NCBI GenBank assembly: GCA_030672255.1
Contig: DAOVGU010000132.1
Coordinates: 1 to 27,779 of the forward strand
DNA from: a bacterium
GTDB lineage: Bacteria > Ratteibacteria > UBA8468
DNA: 27,779 bases
Direction: 5' to 3'
Part shown: in pieces, positions 1-6,912 of the stretch
Layout of the letters: every line of letters begins with the position of its first letter
Position numbering within the stretch: the stretch's first letter is position 1
Program-made: the position numbers and the translations under genes
The notes under the pieces: generated by a model
Seen by the model: only the letters and a program-made list of their open reading frames with translations
Databases searched by the model: none
What the model was told of the DNA's origin: nothing

Positions 1-2
1 TG

Positions 3-446
3 ATTTCTTTATTAAAAAAGATTAAGGCTCTCTTTGTTCTCTCCCCCCATCCCGGAGAGATGGCCAGACTTTTAAAAAGAGAGATCTCAGTAATCCAGAA
101 GAATCGAGAGAAAATTGCCAGAGATTTTGCTACCGAATATAGCGTTACGCTTGTTTTGAAGGGATATAAAACGGTTGTTGCCAATCAAAAGGGGGATGTT
201 TATATCAATGAAACCGGTAATCCGGGAATGGCGACCGCTGGTAGTGGGGATGTGCTTACCGGTATTATTGGCGCCTTTCTTGCCCAGGGTTTGAGCAGCT
301 TTGAGGCGGCAAAATTTGGCGTTTATCTACATGGCTTGGCCGGAGATCTTGCCGCCAAGGAGAAAGGGCAAGCCTCCCTCATCGCCAGCGATATCCTGAG
401 GAAATTACCAGAAGCCTTCCTTCGTAGTCATTGCGAGGAGCGTTAG
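3..446 (+). CDS. nnrD: ADP-dependent NAD(P)H-hydrate dehydratase, C-terminal part (5' end outside window)
   Basis: The reading frame is open from the left edge, so the N-terminal part lies outside the window. The family signature HPGEMARL is encoded at 48-71 and the glycine-rich nucleotide-binding segment GNPGMATAGSGDVLTG follows near 211-258. From family knowledge, this ribokinase-like enzyme dehydrates the damaged cofactor S-NADHX or S-NADPHX using ADP, as cytoplasmic metabolite repair. It is often fused to the epimerase NnrE, but that part is not visible here. The last six codons (SHCEER) and the TAG stop lie inside a dispersed palindromic repeat that starts at 427, so the original C-terminus has been replaced. 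The product call is secure; whether the altered tail matters is unknown. Confidence 0.9.
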   Translation: MSLLKKIKALFVLSPHPGEMARLLKREISVIQKNREKIARDFATEYSVTLVLKGYKTVVANQKGDVYINETGNPGMATAGSGDVLTGIIGAFLAQGLSSFEAAKFGVYLHGLAGDLAAKEKGQASLIASDILRKLPEAFLRSHCEER

Positions 447-530
447 CGACGTGGTCCGCCTTACGGAGCCTGTCCTGAGCGAGATTCTTCGGCTACGCCT
501 CAGAATGACAAGCGAAGGGGTCGCAATGAC
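427..530. repeat. Dispersed palindromic repeat, GTCATTGCGAGG type
   Basis: The segment opens with GTCATTGCGAGG and closes with the inverted end GCAATGAC at 523-530. Related copies start at 19032 and 24104. It supplies the last codons and the stop of nnrD. No transposase is encoded in it. Confidence 0.7.
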
Positions 531-539
531 ATTTGGGCC

Positions 540-740
540 TTACTTCTTCAGATTCTGTGCAATCTGGACAAAGCTGATGGCAATCATAAAGAGAAGGCAG
601 ATTCCGGTAAACCTTAAGTAGGAGAGCGGAACAAGACCAAAGACCCGAAACCCAGTTGCTTTAGCAACCATCCCGACCAGAAGACTTAACCCCGCAAGAG
701 CACATAAAAACCGACAACAGGCTGGAAAATTACATTTCAT
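540..740 (-). CDS. Small two-helix membrane protein, unknown function
   Basis: This 66-residue frame is strongly hydrophobic, with two likely membrane helices at about residues 8-25 and 43-60 and a positively charged tail ending NLKK. The segment between the helices reads FRVFGLVPLSYLRFTG. An AAGGATGAA stretch precedes the ATG at 740 and could serve as a ribosome binding site. It is divergent from the aldolase and convergent with nnrD. I do not recognise a family. Hydrophobic composition and an isolated, plausible start support a real gene, but a chance open frame is possible. Confidence 0.45.
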   Translation of the reverse strand: MKCNFPACCRFLCALAGLSLLVGMVAKATGFRVFGLVPLSYLRFTGICLLFMIAISFVQIAQNLKK

Positions 741-782
741 CCTTTCTCACCCCCATTTTATTTTATCACATCAATAGGACAT

Positions 783-812
783 TTGACAATAAAAGGAAAA
801 ATGTTCTATACT
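783..812 (+). promoter_or_regulatory. Sigma70-type promoter of the aldolase gene
   Basis: A perfect -35 TTGACA (783-788) and a -10 TATACT (807-812) are separated by 18 bases. Transcription would start near 819. That gives a leader of about 115 bases carrying the two hairpins at 840-903 before the ATG at 933. Confidence 0.6.
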
Positions 813-839
813 GACTGGATAATATAGGAATTTCCTTTT

Positions 840-903
840 CGCACCCATAAAGGGTGCGGCTACCAGTTAAATGCGTTGGTAGTCGCAGGTCTTATAGCCT
901 GCG
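840..903. repeat. Pair of GTAG-foot hairpins (REP-like) in opposite orientation
   Basis: The first unit, read on the minus strand, has a GTAG foot (860-863), stem CGCACCC/GGGTGCG and loop TTTAT. The second, on the plus strand, has GTAG (879-882), stem CGCAGG/CCTGCG and loop core CTTATA. The two feet face each other across about 15 bases (CTACCA ... TGGTAG), as in paired REP elements. The pair lies in the predicted leader of the aldolase mRNA. Confidence 0.6.
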
Positions 904-932
904 CTAATTTGAACGAAAGGAGGAGAAAGGAT

Positions 933-2012
933 ATGGAGGAAGATAAGGTAAAAGCTCGTGTTGAGAAGAGGCCAAAGCTAAAGGAGCTACGCCATTTAGA
1001 GAAGGCAAGGGTGAGAAAATTATATCGGATGGTTTATGAGCATGGTCCTGGCAATGGGACTTTTCTGGGCCTGCCGTTTGACCAGTTGGTAGAGCATGGG
1101 CCGGCTCATGAATTCAAATGGGAGCGCTCGGCGAAACCTGAGTCGGTGATAGAATTAGCCAATAAAGGGAACTTCTCGGCCCTCGTTTTATCCGTTGGGC
1201 AATCCCAGAAGTATCAGCATGATATCGATCCCAAGATTCCGCTCATCGTGAAATTGGATGGCCATTTCTATACCGGGAAGGATAATCAGGCCAATTATCC
1301 CAGACATACGATGTTTGGCTCGGTAGAGGATGCCATTAGGGTTGGAGCCGATGGCGTTGGCTTAACCTTTTATCTTGCTTCGGAACAAACAGGAGAAGAT
1401 ATCGAAAGGATTGGCAAAGTCAGGGATGAGGCCCATAAGAACGGGCTTCTTCTGGTACTATGGAGCTATCCCCGAGGGCCGGTGCCCGATAAGACAAAGG
1501 CGGATAGCCTATTATGGTGCCATTATGCCGTATCTGCTGCCGAATCCCTGGGAGCCGATATCGTCAAGACAAAGTTCCCCAGTGTCGTCGAGCCAAAGAA
1601 GAGAAAGGCCTATGAAGAGTTTATCCTCAAGGAATATGCCAAGAAGATCTCCGAGGCCGAAAAGTATATCAAATTGGAGCCTGAGGAAAAAGAACTCTTA
1701 AAATATGAGGAAAGTCTAAAAGGGGAGAAACCAAACTACGATTCTTTAATAAGTTTTGAGCAGCATGTAGAAAGGGCCTCCATTGTGGTGGGAGCTGCTG
1801 GGAGAACGATGGTTATCTTTTCCGGAGGAGCCAAAGTGAAAGGGGAAGCAAAGAAAGCATTAGAAGACTCAACAAGAATAATTATGGATGCCGGTGGTGA
1901 AGGAAGGATCATCGGAAGGAACTTCTGGGGAGTGCCCATCGAGGAAGGTTTAGAGCTTTCCAATGTTGTAACTAAAATTATGAAGGGACCTCAATATCGC
2001 AGAGTCTTCTAG
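933..2012 (+). CDS. Class I (Schiff-base) aldolase, fructose-bisphosphate aldolase type (FbaB/DhnA-like)
   Basis: This 359-residue protein has the beta/alpha-barrel pattern of the DeoC/FbaB family: VIELANKGNFSALVLSVGQ, IPLIVKLDGH, AIRVGADGVGLTFYLAS and GLLLVLWSYPRG are successive strands. The likely Schiff-base lysine lies in DIVKTKFP (K212 or K214). The C-terminal phosphate-binding part includes VIFSGGAKVKGE and GEGRIIGRNFWG. From family knowledge it cleaves or forms fructose 1,6-bisphosphate in glycolysis or gluconeogenesis, though relatives act on other sugar phosphates. I choose the ATG at 933 over an in-frame ATG at 876 because AGGAGG (918-923) precedes it at a suitable distance and the upstream codons lie in repeat sequence. 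An insertion of about 45 residues rich in Lys and Glu (near residues 225-275) is longer than usual. Confidence 0.85.
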   Translation: MEEDKVKARVEKRPKLKELRHLEKARVRKLYRMVYEHGPGNGTFLGLPFDQLVEHGPAHEFKWERSAKPESVIELANKGNFSALVLSVGQSQKYQHDIDPKIPLIVKLDGHFYTGKDNQANYPRHTMFGSVEDAIRVGADGVGLTFYLASEQTGEDIERIGKVRDEAHKNGLLLVLWSYPRGPVPDKTKADSLLWCHYAVSAAESLGADIVKTKFPSVVEPKKRKAYEEFILKEYAKKISEAEKYIKLEPEEKELLKYEESLKGEKPNYDSLISFEQHVERASIVVGAAGRTMVIFSGGAKVKGEAKKALEDSTRIIMDAGGEGRIIGRNFWGVPIEEGLELSNVVTKIMKGPQYRRVF

Positions 2013-2017
2013 TTCTT

Positions 2018-2152
2018 GGGGTCAGGTCTCAACATTTGACAAAACGTTTATAAACCTAACTGTATTATTAGTTCATCATTACCTCTTATACCTGTATAAC
2101 TTAAAAATAGTCTTCATCTGAAATAAATTGTCAAATGTTGAGACCTGACCCC
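2018..2152. mobile_element. MITE-like element with 25-bp perfect inverted repeats
   Basis: The left arm (2018-2042) begins GGGGTCAGGTCTCAAC and is the exact reverse complement of the right arm (2128-2152). Between them are about 85 AT-rich bases without a gene. It begins six bases after the aldolase stop and runs into the sigma factor gene. Similar GGGGTCAGGTCT ends are, to my knowledge, common around Y1 (IS200/REP-type) transposase genes, but no transposase is present here. Confidence 0.7.
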
Positions 2153-2659
2153 TTAATTGCAAAGGCAAAGGAAGGGGATTTAGAAGCCTTTGGCAAACTA
2201 CTCTCTTCGGTAGAGGCCAGACTCTTTCGGGTTGGTCTTATTCTTTGCGGAGAGAGAGAAGAGGCTAAAGACCTTTTACAGGAGACCTTTTTAGCCATCT
2301 ATCAAAGTTTGCCACGCTTTTCCGGAAGGTCCAGTTTTTACACCTACACTTATCGTATCCTTCTCAATCTTTACAACAAGACTAAGAGAAAACAACGAAA
2401 GATTCTTCTTCCGCTTTCAGAAGACACAAGAGCATCTACTCCATCTCCCGCCGAGGCTTTCCTGAAAGAGGAAAGAAGGGAAAAGGTACGAGAAGCAATA
2501 GCAAGATTACCCGGCCGCTTCCAGGAAGTAATTATTCTGCGCTATTTAGAGGAACTTACCTACCAACAAATTGCTAATCAGTTGCAGATAAAGGAAGGGA
2601 CAGTGAAGTCCCGACTCTTTAAAGCAAAGCGCCTCTTAGCCAAAATTCTAAAAACATAG
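2135..2659 (+). CDS. ECF-like RNA polymerase sigma factor (sigma-70 family)
   Basis: The 174-residue product has region 2 at about residues 8-85 (AEARLFRVGLILCGEREEAKDLLQ type core, then QETFLAIYQSLPRF and YTYTYRILLNLYNK) and region 4 at about 115-170, with the helix-turn-helix LTYQQIANQLQIKEGTVKSR. This is the ECF layout: it would direct RNA polymerase to a small regulon, usually held by a membrane anti-sigma factor. A decayed anti-sigma-like gene follows 24 bases downstream. The only ATG (2135) lies inside the right arm of the inverted-repeat element, so the first six residues (MLRPDP) are repeat-derived and no Shine-Dalgarno is visible. The native start was probably lost, and expression may be weak. 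Confidence 0.82.
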   Translation: MLRPDPLIAKAKEGDLEAFGKLLSSVEARLFRVGLILCGEREEAKDLLQETFLAIYQSLPRFSGRSSFYTYTYRILLNLYNKTKRKQRKILLPLSEDTRASTPSPAEAFLKEERREKVREAIARLPGRFQEVIILRYLEELTYQQIANQLQIKEGTVKSRLFKAKRLLAKILKT

Positions 2660-2683
2660 CCGAGTTTACTTTGCTGCCGAGAA

Positions 2684-3093
2684 ATGAACTTTTTTGCTTA
2701 AAATTGGTACTAAATATATAGAGACGAAAGAAAAAGAATTAGAAGATGAACTTATTAGTTTAGGGAAAGCGTTTAGAGGGGAAACCCCTCCTCCCCTTAT
2801 TCCTTCAACCTTAAGAATTCTAAAAGTTAGAGGAAGAAAACCCCCTTTCATTTTAAGAGTAGGCCCCGGCTTTTTTAACATTACTCCTTTTTCTCAGTTT
2901 AATAAACTTTTTCTCCTTTACTATTGGTGCTCTTTTCATCTTTAACCCGGAGGTAATGAGCAGGATAGATAGGAAACTCATTAGAAGTTTATCGCACAAA
3001 GGGACTCTCGCAACACCTCTTCAGGAAAGAATTTTATTTAGGCTCCAGGGGCTATACTTCATTCTTATCGCCTTTTTTATCTGCAGATTGTAA
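2684..3093 (+). pseudogene. Frameshifted anti-sigma-factor-like membrane protein
   Basis: Downstream of the sigma factor, one frame (about 2694-2862) reads ELEDELISLGKAFRGETPPP then STLRILKVRGRKPPFILRV. The next frame (2863-3093) continues with APAFLTLLLFLSL, TIGALFIFNPEVMSRID and LQGLYFILIAFFICRL. The two parts join smoothly if one base is removed near 2862. The order acidic helix, basic proline segment, membrane helices fits an anti-sigma factor, and the gene position supports this. The N-terminus, where a zinc-binding motif would sit, is not readable. It could also be two degraded genes. The frameshift may be genuine decay or a sequencing error. Confidence 0.45.
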
Positions 3094-3116
3094 GTAGTGG
3101 CGAAGCTTGCTTTGCA
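3094..3116 (+). repeat. Single GTAG-foot hairpin
   Basis: A GTAG foot at 3094-3097 is followed by stem GCGAAG, loop CTTG and CTTTGC, with one G-U pair. It lies immediately after the stop of the anti-sigma-like frame and matches the family at 840-903, 9803, 22877 and 26694. Confidence 0.5.
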
Positions 3117-3143
3117 AATAAAAGAGAGCAGATAGCAGGTGGT

Positions 3144-3182
3144 TTGACAACAGGTAATACTTAAAGTAAAATAGGTAATACT
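3144..3182 (+). promoter_or_regulatory. Promoter and probable autoregulatory operator of the RHH/PIN pair
   Basis: TTGACA (3144-3149) and TAAAAT (3167-3172) are 17 bases apart. The decamer AGGTAATACT occurs at 3152-3161 in the spacer and again at 3173-3182, 21 bases on (two helical turns) and touching the start codon. This suits binding of ribbon-helix-helix dimers over the promoter. The predicted transcript would start about four bases before the ATG. Confidence 0.65.
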
Positions 3183-3431
3183 ATGAGAAATAAAACAATT
3201 AGTTTTAAGGTTTCTCCAGAGGAATATACGATTATTACCAAATTCTTCAAAAGATATGGGGATAGGTCTAAGGCTCTTCGCGAAGCAATATTAAAGAAGG
3301 CAAAAGCCGAAGAAGAAAGAAAAAAGCGAATTACAGCTAAGCTTTTCAAGGCACTCGAAGTCATTCCCAATGACCGAGAAGAGTTTAACCGGATTATTGA
3401 AGAAGGGAGAGAAGATGACTATTTCGATTGA
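3183..3431 (+). CDS. Ribbon-helix-helix antitoxin (CopG/VapB-like)
   Basis: The 82-residue protein begins with a beta strand (NKTISFKVSPEEYTII) followed by two helices containing GDRSKALREAILKKAKAEE, the usual ribbon-helix-helix DNA-binding layout. The acidic tail (FNRIIEEGREDDYFD) is suited to bind and neutralise a toxin. It overlaps the PIN toxin gene by 17 bases, indicating translational coupling. A strong promoter with paired decamer sites lies directly upstream, so it probably represses its own operon. The leader is very short and the ribosome binding site weak. Confidence 0.8.
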   Translation: MRNKTISFKVSPEEYTIITKFFKRYGDRSKALREAILKKAKAEEERKKRITAKLFKALEVIPNDREEFNRIIEEGREDDYFD

Positions 3432-3816
3432 TACTGGCTTTATCTTCTCTTTGAGAAAAGAAAATCCTATTGCTTCAGAGGTATGGAAAAGAATTCTTGG
3501 CAAAAAGGACAACCTAATCATTTCGGTGTTAATCTTAGCCGAGATTTCCCGTTATTATCTCAGAATAGGCAAACCACAGGAAGGAAAAACGGTGATAGAA
3601 TCTTTGAAAGAGGTAGCGACAATAAAAGATATTGATGAAGAGCTATCACTATCTGCGGCATCTTTAAGTTATAGAGAGGAAATACCCTTAGTGGATTCTC
3701 TTATCTTGTGCACGGCTAAGAGGGAAAAAGCGAAGAGATTTTACACCTCGGATAAAAAGCATTTTGAGTCTGCTAGTTCTCACCTCAGGAAACAGATAAA
3801 GATAGTCTTTGTATAA
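3415..3816 (+). CDS. PIN-domain ribonuclease toxin (VapC-like)
   Basis: The 133-residue protein starts MTISIDTGFIFSL, carrying the first catalytic aspartate (D6). The second acidic motif is LAEISRYYL, the third is PLVDSLILCTA and the last is FYTSDKKHF. This is the full set of metal-binding acidic residues of a PIN nuclease, which cleaves RNA (often tRNA) when its antitoxin is lost. I choose the ATG at 3415, preceded by AGGGAGA, rather than an upstream in-frame start inside the antitoxin gene. The stop at 3814-3816 is followed within three bases by the palindrome GGGATGTGTCCC (3819-3830), the joint with pilin remnants. Confidence 0.85.
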   Translation: MTISIDTGFIFSLRKENPIASEVWKRILGKKDNLIISVLILAEISRYYLRIGKPQEGKTVIESLKEVATIKDIDEELSLSAASLSYREEIPLVDSLILCTAKREKAKRFYTSDKKHFESASSHLRKQIKIVFV

Positions 3817-3830
3817 ATGGGATGTGTCCC

Positions 3831-4396
3831 TAATTTCAAATGTGGGAAACATCACCAGCAAGAACAATAGAGCCCTGGCAGAGATGCAACAGTTCGCCGC
3901 CGTCATCATACAGGTCTATTCTGAGGTAGGGTATTATGTACGGTTGGAGGATTTGGTGAAATCAGATGAGACTCAAGTGCGAGTGTGGCTTTCCTCCGAT
4001 TATTCTACTGACGGGATAGATGATAATGATATAACTCCTGTTGCAGCTAATGCACTACCTGACCCGAATCGTTGGGCAGGTCCCTATAAAAAATACCGTA
4101 CCACGACAGTCGCCTCTACCGGAGATAGACCCCTTGACCCTTGGGGGCGCGAATATAGAATGTTCTGGTTGAATGATACTCATGCCTCGAGTGAACCTAA
4201 AATCCCTGCTGGTGCTAACGGAACAATGGTTATCATTTCCGCTGGTTCGGATAAGAAATCAGAAAGTGTAGATGGTGATGTTCTTCCTGGAGAAGGCGCA
4301 ATATCTGAGGAAGCTGTGACCTTTTCTAATTTTGATCCAAAGAAGAGCAATATTGAAGAAGATCTTTACTTCAACTTCAATGCCGGGATTCAGTAA
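3831..4396 (+). pseudogene. Pseudopilin (GspG-like) gene remnant, N-terminus missing
   Basis: The frame encodes the globular part of a type II secretion/type IV pilus major pseudopilin: a helix NRALAEMQQFAAVIIQVYSE, then WAGPYKKYRT, DPWGREYRMFW and MVIISAGSDKK, which correspond to the WxGPY, DPWG.xY and SxGxDG landmarks of GspG. The prepilin leader and hydrophobic helix are absent. The readable frame runs back through the palindrome at 3819-3830 to just behind the PIN toxin gene, which suggests that an insertion or deletion removed the 5' end. The stop is two bases before the next pilin-like gene, so it was once part of an operon. Confidence 0.6.
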
Positions 4397-4397
4397 A

Positions 4398-5438
4398 ATG
4401 AAAAACAATAATAAAAAAGGGATGGCAATGATTGCCCTAGCCGGCATCGCCGATGCCATATATCGGTTGAATTATTGCACAGATGACACAGATGCCGATG
4501 GAGATTTCTATTATCTATATCGGTTCAAATTAGAGGAGGCACTGCTTCTACCCAAGATAGGCAATATAAAAAGCAAGGCATTCCGGAAGCATTCAATAAG
4601 CATGTGATTTTTGCAAAGACAATTAATTTGGGCGCTGCTTCAACTACTGTAACAGGAAATGTATGTACAGAATCTGCTAATCCTGGGTCAGCAACAGATA
4701 GAACATGGACGGAAGTAAGTACCTTATCAGATATTTGCCAAGCGGATACTGATATTACTTTTCCTTCTTCCCCTGCATCTTATGAGATACACCTTAAGCA
4801 TGGGTATGGTTATGATGCCCCTTGGGGCGAGGACACTTATACTGATACTTGCTTTTATTGTGCGGGTGCAGTACATCCTGGTTCAGGTGGTAGTTACTTA
4901 GTTAATGGTATTGTCTTTGACCGTACCACTGATGAATATACCTTTTCAGATACTAATTTAGAGCGTTCCTATTATGTAAAGAAAGGCAATAATACAGTAT
5001 ATTCTGATGTATCAGCGGGAAAAATAAAGTTTGACTCTTCTGCAAATGATGGAGTGAAAATTACCAAACAGATAACAGCAAAGGGAGATATTGCCATACT
5101 TGGAGATAGTACAATTATAGATACTGACTTAGTCTTTGAAGGTGATGATGCTGCAGGGGGTCTTATCTTAGGAAATAGCAGTGGCTATACAGTGAATATT
5201 GATGGAGATTTTATTGTTTTAGGTCAAGATATTACCTTTAATAATACAACTGTTCTTGACCCATGAGATAAATGGTAGTTTAGTGGCAAATGGAGAGGTT
5301 ACTTTGACTGATGGCACACTTACCTGGGATAAGCAACCTTTTGTGGATGCGACCAATACCGATACCGAAATCTATCAAGGCTTTTCCGGGGGCAGGAGGG
5401 TGTATCTTCCGGTGATCGGCAGTTGGAGGCAGGAATGA
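4398..5438 (+). pseudogene. PilX-like minor pilin gene with several frameshifts
   Basis: It starts with MKNNNKKGMAMIALAGI, like the N-terminus of PilX-type pilus assembly proteins, but the rest of the membrane helix is missing. After a frame change near 4530, the text RGGTASTQDRQYKKQ runs without a break into QGIPEAFNKHVIFAKTINLG. The following beta-rich domain (GDIAILGDSTIIDTDLVFEG, LILGNSSGYTVNIDGDFIV) continues to a stop at 5264-5266. It then resumes in another frame as HEINGSLVANGEVTLTDG up to 5438. At least two frame corrections are needed for one product, so the gene is broken. Its end overlaps the following prepilin start. Confidence 0.55.
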
Positions 5439-5707
5439 CGAAAGGGTTTACGCTTTTAGAGGCGGTAATCTCTATGGCGATTATCGCGGTATCGGTGGCC
5501 AGTTCCTTAATCATTATGGGTAAGTTAGCCAGTGTTACCGCTACGGAAGGGGATATCATGAGTATTCTGACCGCTTCTGCCGTAGCCCAATACACAGTAG
5601 ATGAGGTAAGGGATATAAATTTTCCCCCGCTAAAGAGGAGAAAAAAAGATAGAAGAGATAAGGAAAATTTTTACTTCCAGAGGAATTACTGGCGAAGAAG
5701 CCTCTAA
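5435..5707 (+). pseudogene. PilV/GspI-like prepilin, truncated, with a foreign tail
   Basis: MTKGFTLLEAVISMAIIAVSV is a textbook type III prepilin signal: a short basic leader, cleavage after glycine, then phenylalanine, glutamate at +5 and a membrane helix. GGAGGCAGGA precedes the ATG at 5435. The frame stays pilin-like until about DEVRDINFPP (near 5630). It then becomes very basic (LKRRKKDRRDKEN) because the DNA there belongs to an antitoxin remnant in another frame. The mature domain is thus lost. The start is functional in appearance, so a short product could still be made. Confidence 0.6.
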
Positions 5708-5741
5708 AATGATTTTAGAGATGAGGTACGGTGAGAAATAA
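5634..5741 (+). pseudogene. C-terminal remnant of a VapB-type antitoxin
   Basis: In the frame that ends at 5741, the DNA reads KKIEEIRKIFTSRG followed by ITGEEASKMILEMRYGEK. This looks like the toxin-binding tail of a small antitoxin and lies just ahead of a PIN toxin remnant. The DNA-binding half is absent, replaced by pilin sequence. The segment is short, so the assignment rests on context. Confidence 0.4.
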
Positions 5742-5772
5742 AGAAATACCGATCGGAAAGTGATGTATTGCT

Positions 5773-6041
5773 ATGACCTTCATAGATACCACAATTTAGG
5801 TATCCATTCTATCTGTAAGAGCGAACATGCAATTCCATATAGAAAAAACGAAGATTCTCCCAGCACTTTTGATATTCTGATTATCTCAATGGGCTTGGAG
5901 TTAATGAGAATACATTCTGGACATCCTTTGTCTATAGTTACAGGCGACCATCGGATTGCCCGCATTTGTCGAGAAAATAAAGACTTTCCCAATATCGTTT
6001 TTGTAAGAGATAAAAGAAAGTCTCTAAAATCTGCCCCTTGA
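5773..6041 (+). pseudogene. Degraded PIN-domain toxin
   Basis: ATG at 5773 opens MTFIDTTI, the first PIN motif, and meets TAG after eight codons. In another frame the 3' half reads TFDILIISMGLELMRI, LSIVTGDHRIARIC and FPNIVFVRDK, matching the last two acidic PIN motifs (D in FDILI, D in VTGDHR). About 40-50 residues of the middle are missing. Together with the antitoxin tail upstream this is a dead second VapBC locus. Confidence 0.5.
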
Positions 6042-6066
6042 AAGGCTATCAGTTTTTAGCCTTTTT
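6041..6066 (+). terminator. Possible intrinsic terminator after the PIN remnant
   Basis: AAAGGCTA (6041-6048) pairs with TAGCCTTT, leaving a short loop, and the 3' arm runs into TTTTTCTT. The stem has only three G-C pairs, so it would be a weak terminator. From here to the tRNA-Thr promoter at 6269 I see no gene. Confidence 0.4.
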
Positions 6067-6187
6067 CTTAAAGGAGGATAATTCCTACTTAACGACCCGG
6101 GAAGAAAGAGGATTCCTTCGCCATACATTCGTAAGCACTCTCCTTATTACTACCCCTCTTGGTGTCTTCGTGCTCGTGATCAAGAAT

Positions 6188-6205
6188 CTGTCTGCCGGCA
6201 GGCAG
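6188..6205. repeat. Short palindrome around CTGCCGGCAG
   Basis: CTGTCTGCCGGCAGGCAG is an 18-base palindrome with one mismatched pair, lying in the gene-free stretch 6067-6268. It resembles small dispersed palindromes common in such genomes; only one copy is in this window. Confidence 0.35.
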
Positions 6206-6268
6206 GTTGATAGATGCTTAAGCCACCTCTCTGCCACTATTTACAGATAATTTTTTCCTAAACGGGTT

Positions 6269-6297
6269 TGATTAAGAAGCACTCACCTGATATAATA
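6269..6297 (+). promoter_or_regulatory. Promoter of the tRNA-Thr gene
   Basis: TTGATT (6269-6274) and a perfect TATAAT (6292-6297) are 17 bases apart. The predicted start near 6304 is about 40 bases before the tRNA. Confidence 0.7.
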
Positions 6298-6342
6298 GAA
6301 GGTAGGAACAAGGAATTTCGCGATTTAGGAGAGAGATTACCT

Positions 6343-6414
6343 GCCACCTTAACTCAGCGGTAGAGTAGCGCACTTGTAATGCGCAGGTCCCCGGTTCGAA
6401 TCCGGGAGGTGGCT
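6343..6414 (+). tRNA. tRNA-Thr (anticodon UGU)
   Basis: Acceptor GCCACCT pairs with AGGTGGC and the discriminator base is T. The anticodon stem GCGCA/TGCGC encloses CTTGTAA, giving anticodon TGT, and the T-arm has GGTTCGAATCC. CCA is not encoded. A decayed toxin-antitoxin islet begins directly at its 3' end. Confidence 0.95.
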
Positions 6415-6651
6415 CTGGGAATAGGTTTGCTATGATTAGCTATTTTGGAAGGTAGTTCCTGAGGCAGTTCATCTTGGGTGGGCTTCGGTGTCCATTTGGT
6501 TACAAAAATGGTCAACCGCAATTACGTCATCAAGCCTTTTGTTGTTTAAATCTTTTGAAACAATCAAACCGGGTCTTAGTTTAAACTCCCTCAATTCCTC
6601 TGAAGGCTTTGGAACTTTGCAGAGAACAATATTACCTCTCCTTAATTTCAT
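6415..6651 (-). pseudogene. Truncated PemK/MazF-family toxin
   Basis: From ATG at 6651 the protein reads MKLRRGNIVLCKVPKPSEE, then KLRPGLIVSKDLNNKRLDD and VIAVDHF. This matches the N-terminal half of PemK/MazF ribonucleases (RRGdIv...RPglVvS). The frame stops at 6469 after about 60 residues, whereas relatives have roughly 110. After a one-base shift, coding-like sequence QDELPQELPSKIANHSKPI continues toward the antisense strand of tRNA-Thr. The 3' end was thus lost at the tRNA junction. The start lies inside the antitoxin frame (20-base overlap), a normal toxin-antitoxin arrangement. Confidence 0.6.
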
Positions 6652-6859
6652 TTTTAAAGACCTTATCGTAAATGTCATTTTTATGACTCAACCACTCCAG
6701 ATAAGTCTTTGAACTCATCTGCATACTCAAAAATTCCCCAGATTCTTCTTTATCTCTTAAATAGCTGGCAAAATCGATTACCTCCTTTAACTTACTCTCT
6801 GGAAGCACACTAATTATTTTTTCAAGTTTTTGTTCAGTTGTAAAGCTTGGGCTATAAAT
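6632..6859 (-). pseudogene. Antitoxin partner of the PemK-like toxin, no canonical start
   Basis: The frame reads TEQKLEKIISVLPESKLKEV, IDFASYLRDKEESGE and MSSKTYLEWLSHKNDIYDK to a stop at 6632. The pattern LPeskLKEVIDFasYLrdK is typical of DUF2281-type and related antitoxins. No ATG, GTG or TTG lies between the upstream in-frame stop (6863-6865) and the conserved part. The only near-start is ATT at 6859, without a ribosome binding site. Either this rare codon is used or the 5' end has decayed. Confidence 0.5.
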
Positions 6860-6912
6860 CTGTCAAAATCTTGGTGTCCAAATAGTGTCCATCCTGTAGT
6901 GAAAGATGCACA

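Noticed and set aside
876..932. Longer N-terminus of the aldolase from ATG 876
   Set aside because: The added residues are encoded by a REP-like hairpin and the ATG at 933 has a far better ribosome binding site.
6038..6250. 70-codon frame starting at the terminator-like hairpin
   Set aside because: It runs through the hairpin and the CTGCCGGCAG palindrome and shows no family feature; the composition is not protein-like.
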